Shown: one piece after another, positions 62,555-64,000 of the stretch | How the letters are laid out: each line of letters begins with the position of its first letter | Numbering within the stretch: position 1 is the first letter of the stretch | NCBI GenBank assembly: GCA_017656235.1 | Contig: JACDOF010000001.1 | Location: 434,001-498,000, forward strand | Source: Brevibacillus sp. | GTDB taxonomy: Bacteria; Bacillota; Bacilli; Brevibacillales; Brevibacillaceae | Reading direction: 5' to 3' | Length of the DNA stretch: 64,000 nt | Notes under the pieces: model-generated | Seen by the model: only the letters and a program-made list of their open reading frames with translations | Told to the model about the DNA's origin: nothing | The model's database searches: none | Position numbers and translations under genes: made by a program

Positions 62555-63340
62555 GTGATCGTGACTACCGGCTTGACACCGAATGCGCAGGTACGTCTGC
62601 ACGCAATCGAACTGGCCGAGCGGCATGGTTTGCCGCTCGTTGAGCGGGGGGAGCACTCACTCGATGAACTGCGGCGCCTCTATCAGACGGATGAGATCCT
62701 TGTGGTTACTGCCAAGGGGACACGTTTGGAGTCAAGCGAGGGGGAGCCGTTCTTTTTTCACCCGAATACTGCTGCCTTTCGTATAAAGCGCCTGGAGAGA
62801 GGCGATACTGATACTATGCTTCGCGTCTGCCAAATTAAACCAGGTGATCACGTATTGGACGCCACCTTGGGCCTCGCGGCGGATGCCATTGTCTTTGCCC
62901 ACGCCGTCGGAGAAACTGGCCGGGTGGTTGGCGTGGAAGCACAGCGGACAATCGCCCTGGTTGTGGAAGACGGACTACGTCACTACCGGGATGGTTCGGA
63001 GACACTGCGGCAGGCGATGTCCCGCGTGGAAGTTGTGTTGGATCACCACCTCACTTTTTTGCAATCTCAGCCAGACTGTTCGTTTGATGTCGTATACTTT
63101 GATCCGATGTTTGAGCGCCAGGTTTCGTTGTCTTCCGGCATTGCAGCATTGAGGAGATTTGCGGAAGCCGGTTTGCCGGATGAAGCCGCGATTTCCGAGG
63201 CGCTGCGGGTTGCCAGACGCCGGGTGGTGCTGAAAGAAGGAAAAACAGGGAGGCTGTACGAGCGGTTTGGTTTTACACCTTTTCGCAATCGTCGCGATCA
63301 GGTGACATATAGTTTTAAAGAGAAAGACGGAGGGGAGTGA
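62555..63340 (+). CDS. Class I SAM-dependent methyltransferase (RsmJ-like)
   Basis: 261 residues. SAM site DATLGLAADAIVFAHAVG near residue 100, acidic end of strand 2 GVEAQ, and DVVYFDPMFERQ near 175, a DPMF motif resembling the DPMFP of RsmJ-type rRNA methyltransferases. GTG start 3 bases after mutL (62555, or 62561); no strong ribosome site, so it probably relies on coupling. It sits in the mutS-mutL-miaA operon. Target RNA or protein unknown. Confidence 0.8.
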   Translation: MIVTTGLTPNAQVRLHAIELAERHGLPLVERGEHSLDELRRLYQTDEILVVTAKGTRLESSEGEPFFFHPNTAAFRIKRLERGDTDTMLRVCQIKPGDHVLDATLGLAADAIVFAHAVGETGRVVGVEAQRTIALVVEDGLRHYRDGSETLRQAMSRVEVVLDHHLTFLQSQPDCSFDVVYFDPMFERQVSLSSGIAALRRFAEAGLPDEAAISEALRVARRRVVLKEGKTGRLYERFGFTPFRNRRDQVTYSFKEKDGGE

Positions 63341-63341
63341 C

Positions 63342-64000
63342 GTGCAGGAAAAACAGCCACTGGTAGTGATCGTGGGACCTACGGCTGTAGGCAAGACCGC
63401 GCTCAGCCTGACGCTGGCCCGACGACTAAACGGCGAGATCATCTCCGGCGACTCCATGCAGGTGTACCGCCAGATGGACATTGGGACGGCGAAGGCGACT
63501 CCGGAAGAGCGCTCTGTCGTGCCTCACCACTTGATTGACATTATCGATCCCGACGAGGAGTATTCCGTCGCTCACTTTCAGGAGATGGCTACCCGCCTGA
63601 TCGCTGATATTCATCGTCGCGGTCGCCTGCCGTTTATTGTAGGGGGGACGGGACTGTACATCGAATCTGTAACGCATCGCTTTCAGTTTTCGGATGCAGC
63701 GCAGGATCATGAGCTGCGGGAACGACTGAAGCGACTGGCGGAGGCAGAAGGGGTGGAGGCTTTGCACCGGCAGTTGGCCTTGATTGATCCCGTAACGGCA
63801 GAGCGGCTTCATCCCAACGATGTAAAGCGTGTGATCCGCGCCATTGAGATTTACGAGCTGACAGGTCAGCGGATGTCCGACTATCAGTACCGGGCCCAAC
63901 AATCGCCTTACGATTTGTACATGATCGGTCTTACGATGGAACGCGCGTTGTTGTATGAACGGATTAACCGGCGGGTCGATCAAATGATCGAGGACGGGCT
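63342..64000 (+). CDS. miaA: tRNA dimethylallyltransferase MiaA (partial)
   Basis: N-terminal 219 codons; runs off the window end. It transfers dimethylallyl to A37 of tRNA, the substrate later thiomethylated by MiaB. P-loop GPTAVGKT near residue 13, SGDSMQVYRQMDIGTAK, PHHLIDI, and GGTGLYIES are present. GTG 63342 follows AGGGGAG and lies 1 base after the preceding stop. Confidence 0.95.
   Translation, partial: MQEKQPLVVIVGPTAVGKTALSLTLARRLNGEIISGDSMQVYRQMDIGTAKATPEERSVVPHHLIDIIDPDEEYSVAHFQEMATRLIADIHRRGRLPFIVGGTGLYIESVTHRFQFSDAAQDHELRERLKRLAEAEGVEALHRQLALIDPVTAERLHPNDVKRVIRAIEIYELTGQRMSDYQYRAQQSPYDLYMIGLTMERALLYERINRRVDQMIEDG

Noticed and set aside
1-64000. CRISPR arrays, tRNA or rRNA genes, transposases, prophage genes.
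   Set aside because: None seen: no regularly spaced direct repeats, no cloverleaf-like segments recognised, and no transposase, integrase or phage structural protein among the translated frames.

Overview
The window is a chromosomal segment of an endospore-forming Firmicute. The closest overall pattern is Paenibacillales, probably Brevibacillus or a near relative; this is inferred from gene content, gene order and the fairly G+C-rich codon use, not from a 16S gene. The evidence is a nearly unbroken Bacillus-type backbone: ymxH, dpaA-dpaB (dipicolinate synthase), asd-dapG-dapA, rnjB, tepA, ylzJ, ftsK/spoIIIE; then ymfF-ymfH-ymfI-ymfJ-ymfK-rodZ, rimO-pgsA-cinA, recA-recX, rny-ymdB-spoVS; then tdh-kbl, miaB-ricA-cotE, mutS-mutL and miaA. 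Sporulation genes (dpaA/B, spoVS, cotE, ymxH, tepA, YheC/D family) occur throughout.

Region by region. 1-11 kb: lysine/diaminopimelate/dipicolinate pathway, RNase J, TepA and the DNA translocase. 11-16 kb: a four-gene BMP-family (nucleoside-type) ABC importer with a strong hairpin between the binding-protein gene and the ATPase gene. 16-24 kb: an apparent insertion relative to Bacillus, made of a PAS-containing sigma-54 activator, a textbook -24/-12 promoter with clustered ATGTCG/CGACAT half-sites upstream, a 3-hydroxybutyrate-dehydrogenase-like SDR and a branched-chain-type ABC importer with a fused permease-ATPase. 24-29.5 kb: the EF-P aminopentanol-modification genes, DUF3243/DUF3388 genes and RodZ. 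29.6-40 kb: rimO, pgsA, cinA, a DbpA-type RNA helicase, recA (with a LexA box), recX, rny (apparent AUA start), ymdB, spoVS (SigH-like promoter). 40-53 kb: accessory region with korAB, a YkvI-type transporter, mnmM, tdh-kbl, a YheC/D ATP-grasp protein, darB, lipL, a LysM protein, a 51-codon ORF, and an lrgA-lrgB operon with a degenerate HPr-like protein. 53-64 kb: miaB-ricA-cotE, a putative amidoligase, mutS-mutL, an SAM methyltransferase and miaA (cut by the window end).

The most unusual signal outside genes is a dispersed, strongly fold-back, apparently non-coding repeat family. It has at least five copies plus a short remnant (1-205, 29512-29536, 34588-34680, 39966-40290, 50775-50888, 55376-55640). 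Its copies lie in intergenic gaps, several at places where the Bacillus gene order is interrupted. I saw no rRNA, tRNA, CRISPR array, transposase gene or prophage.
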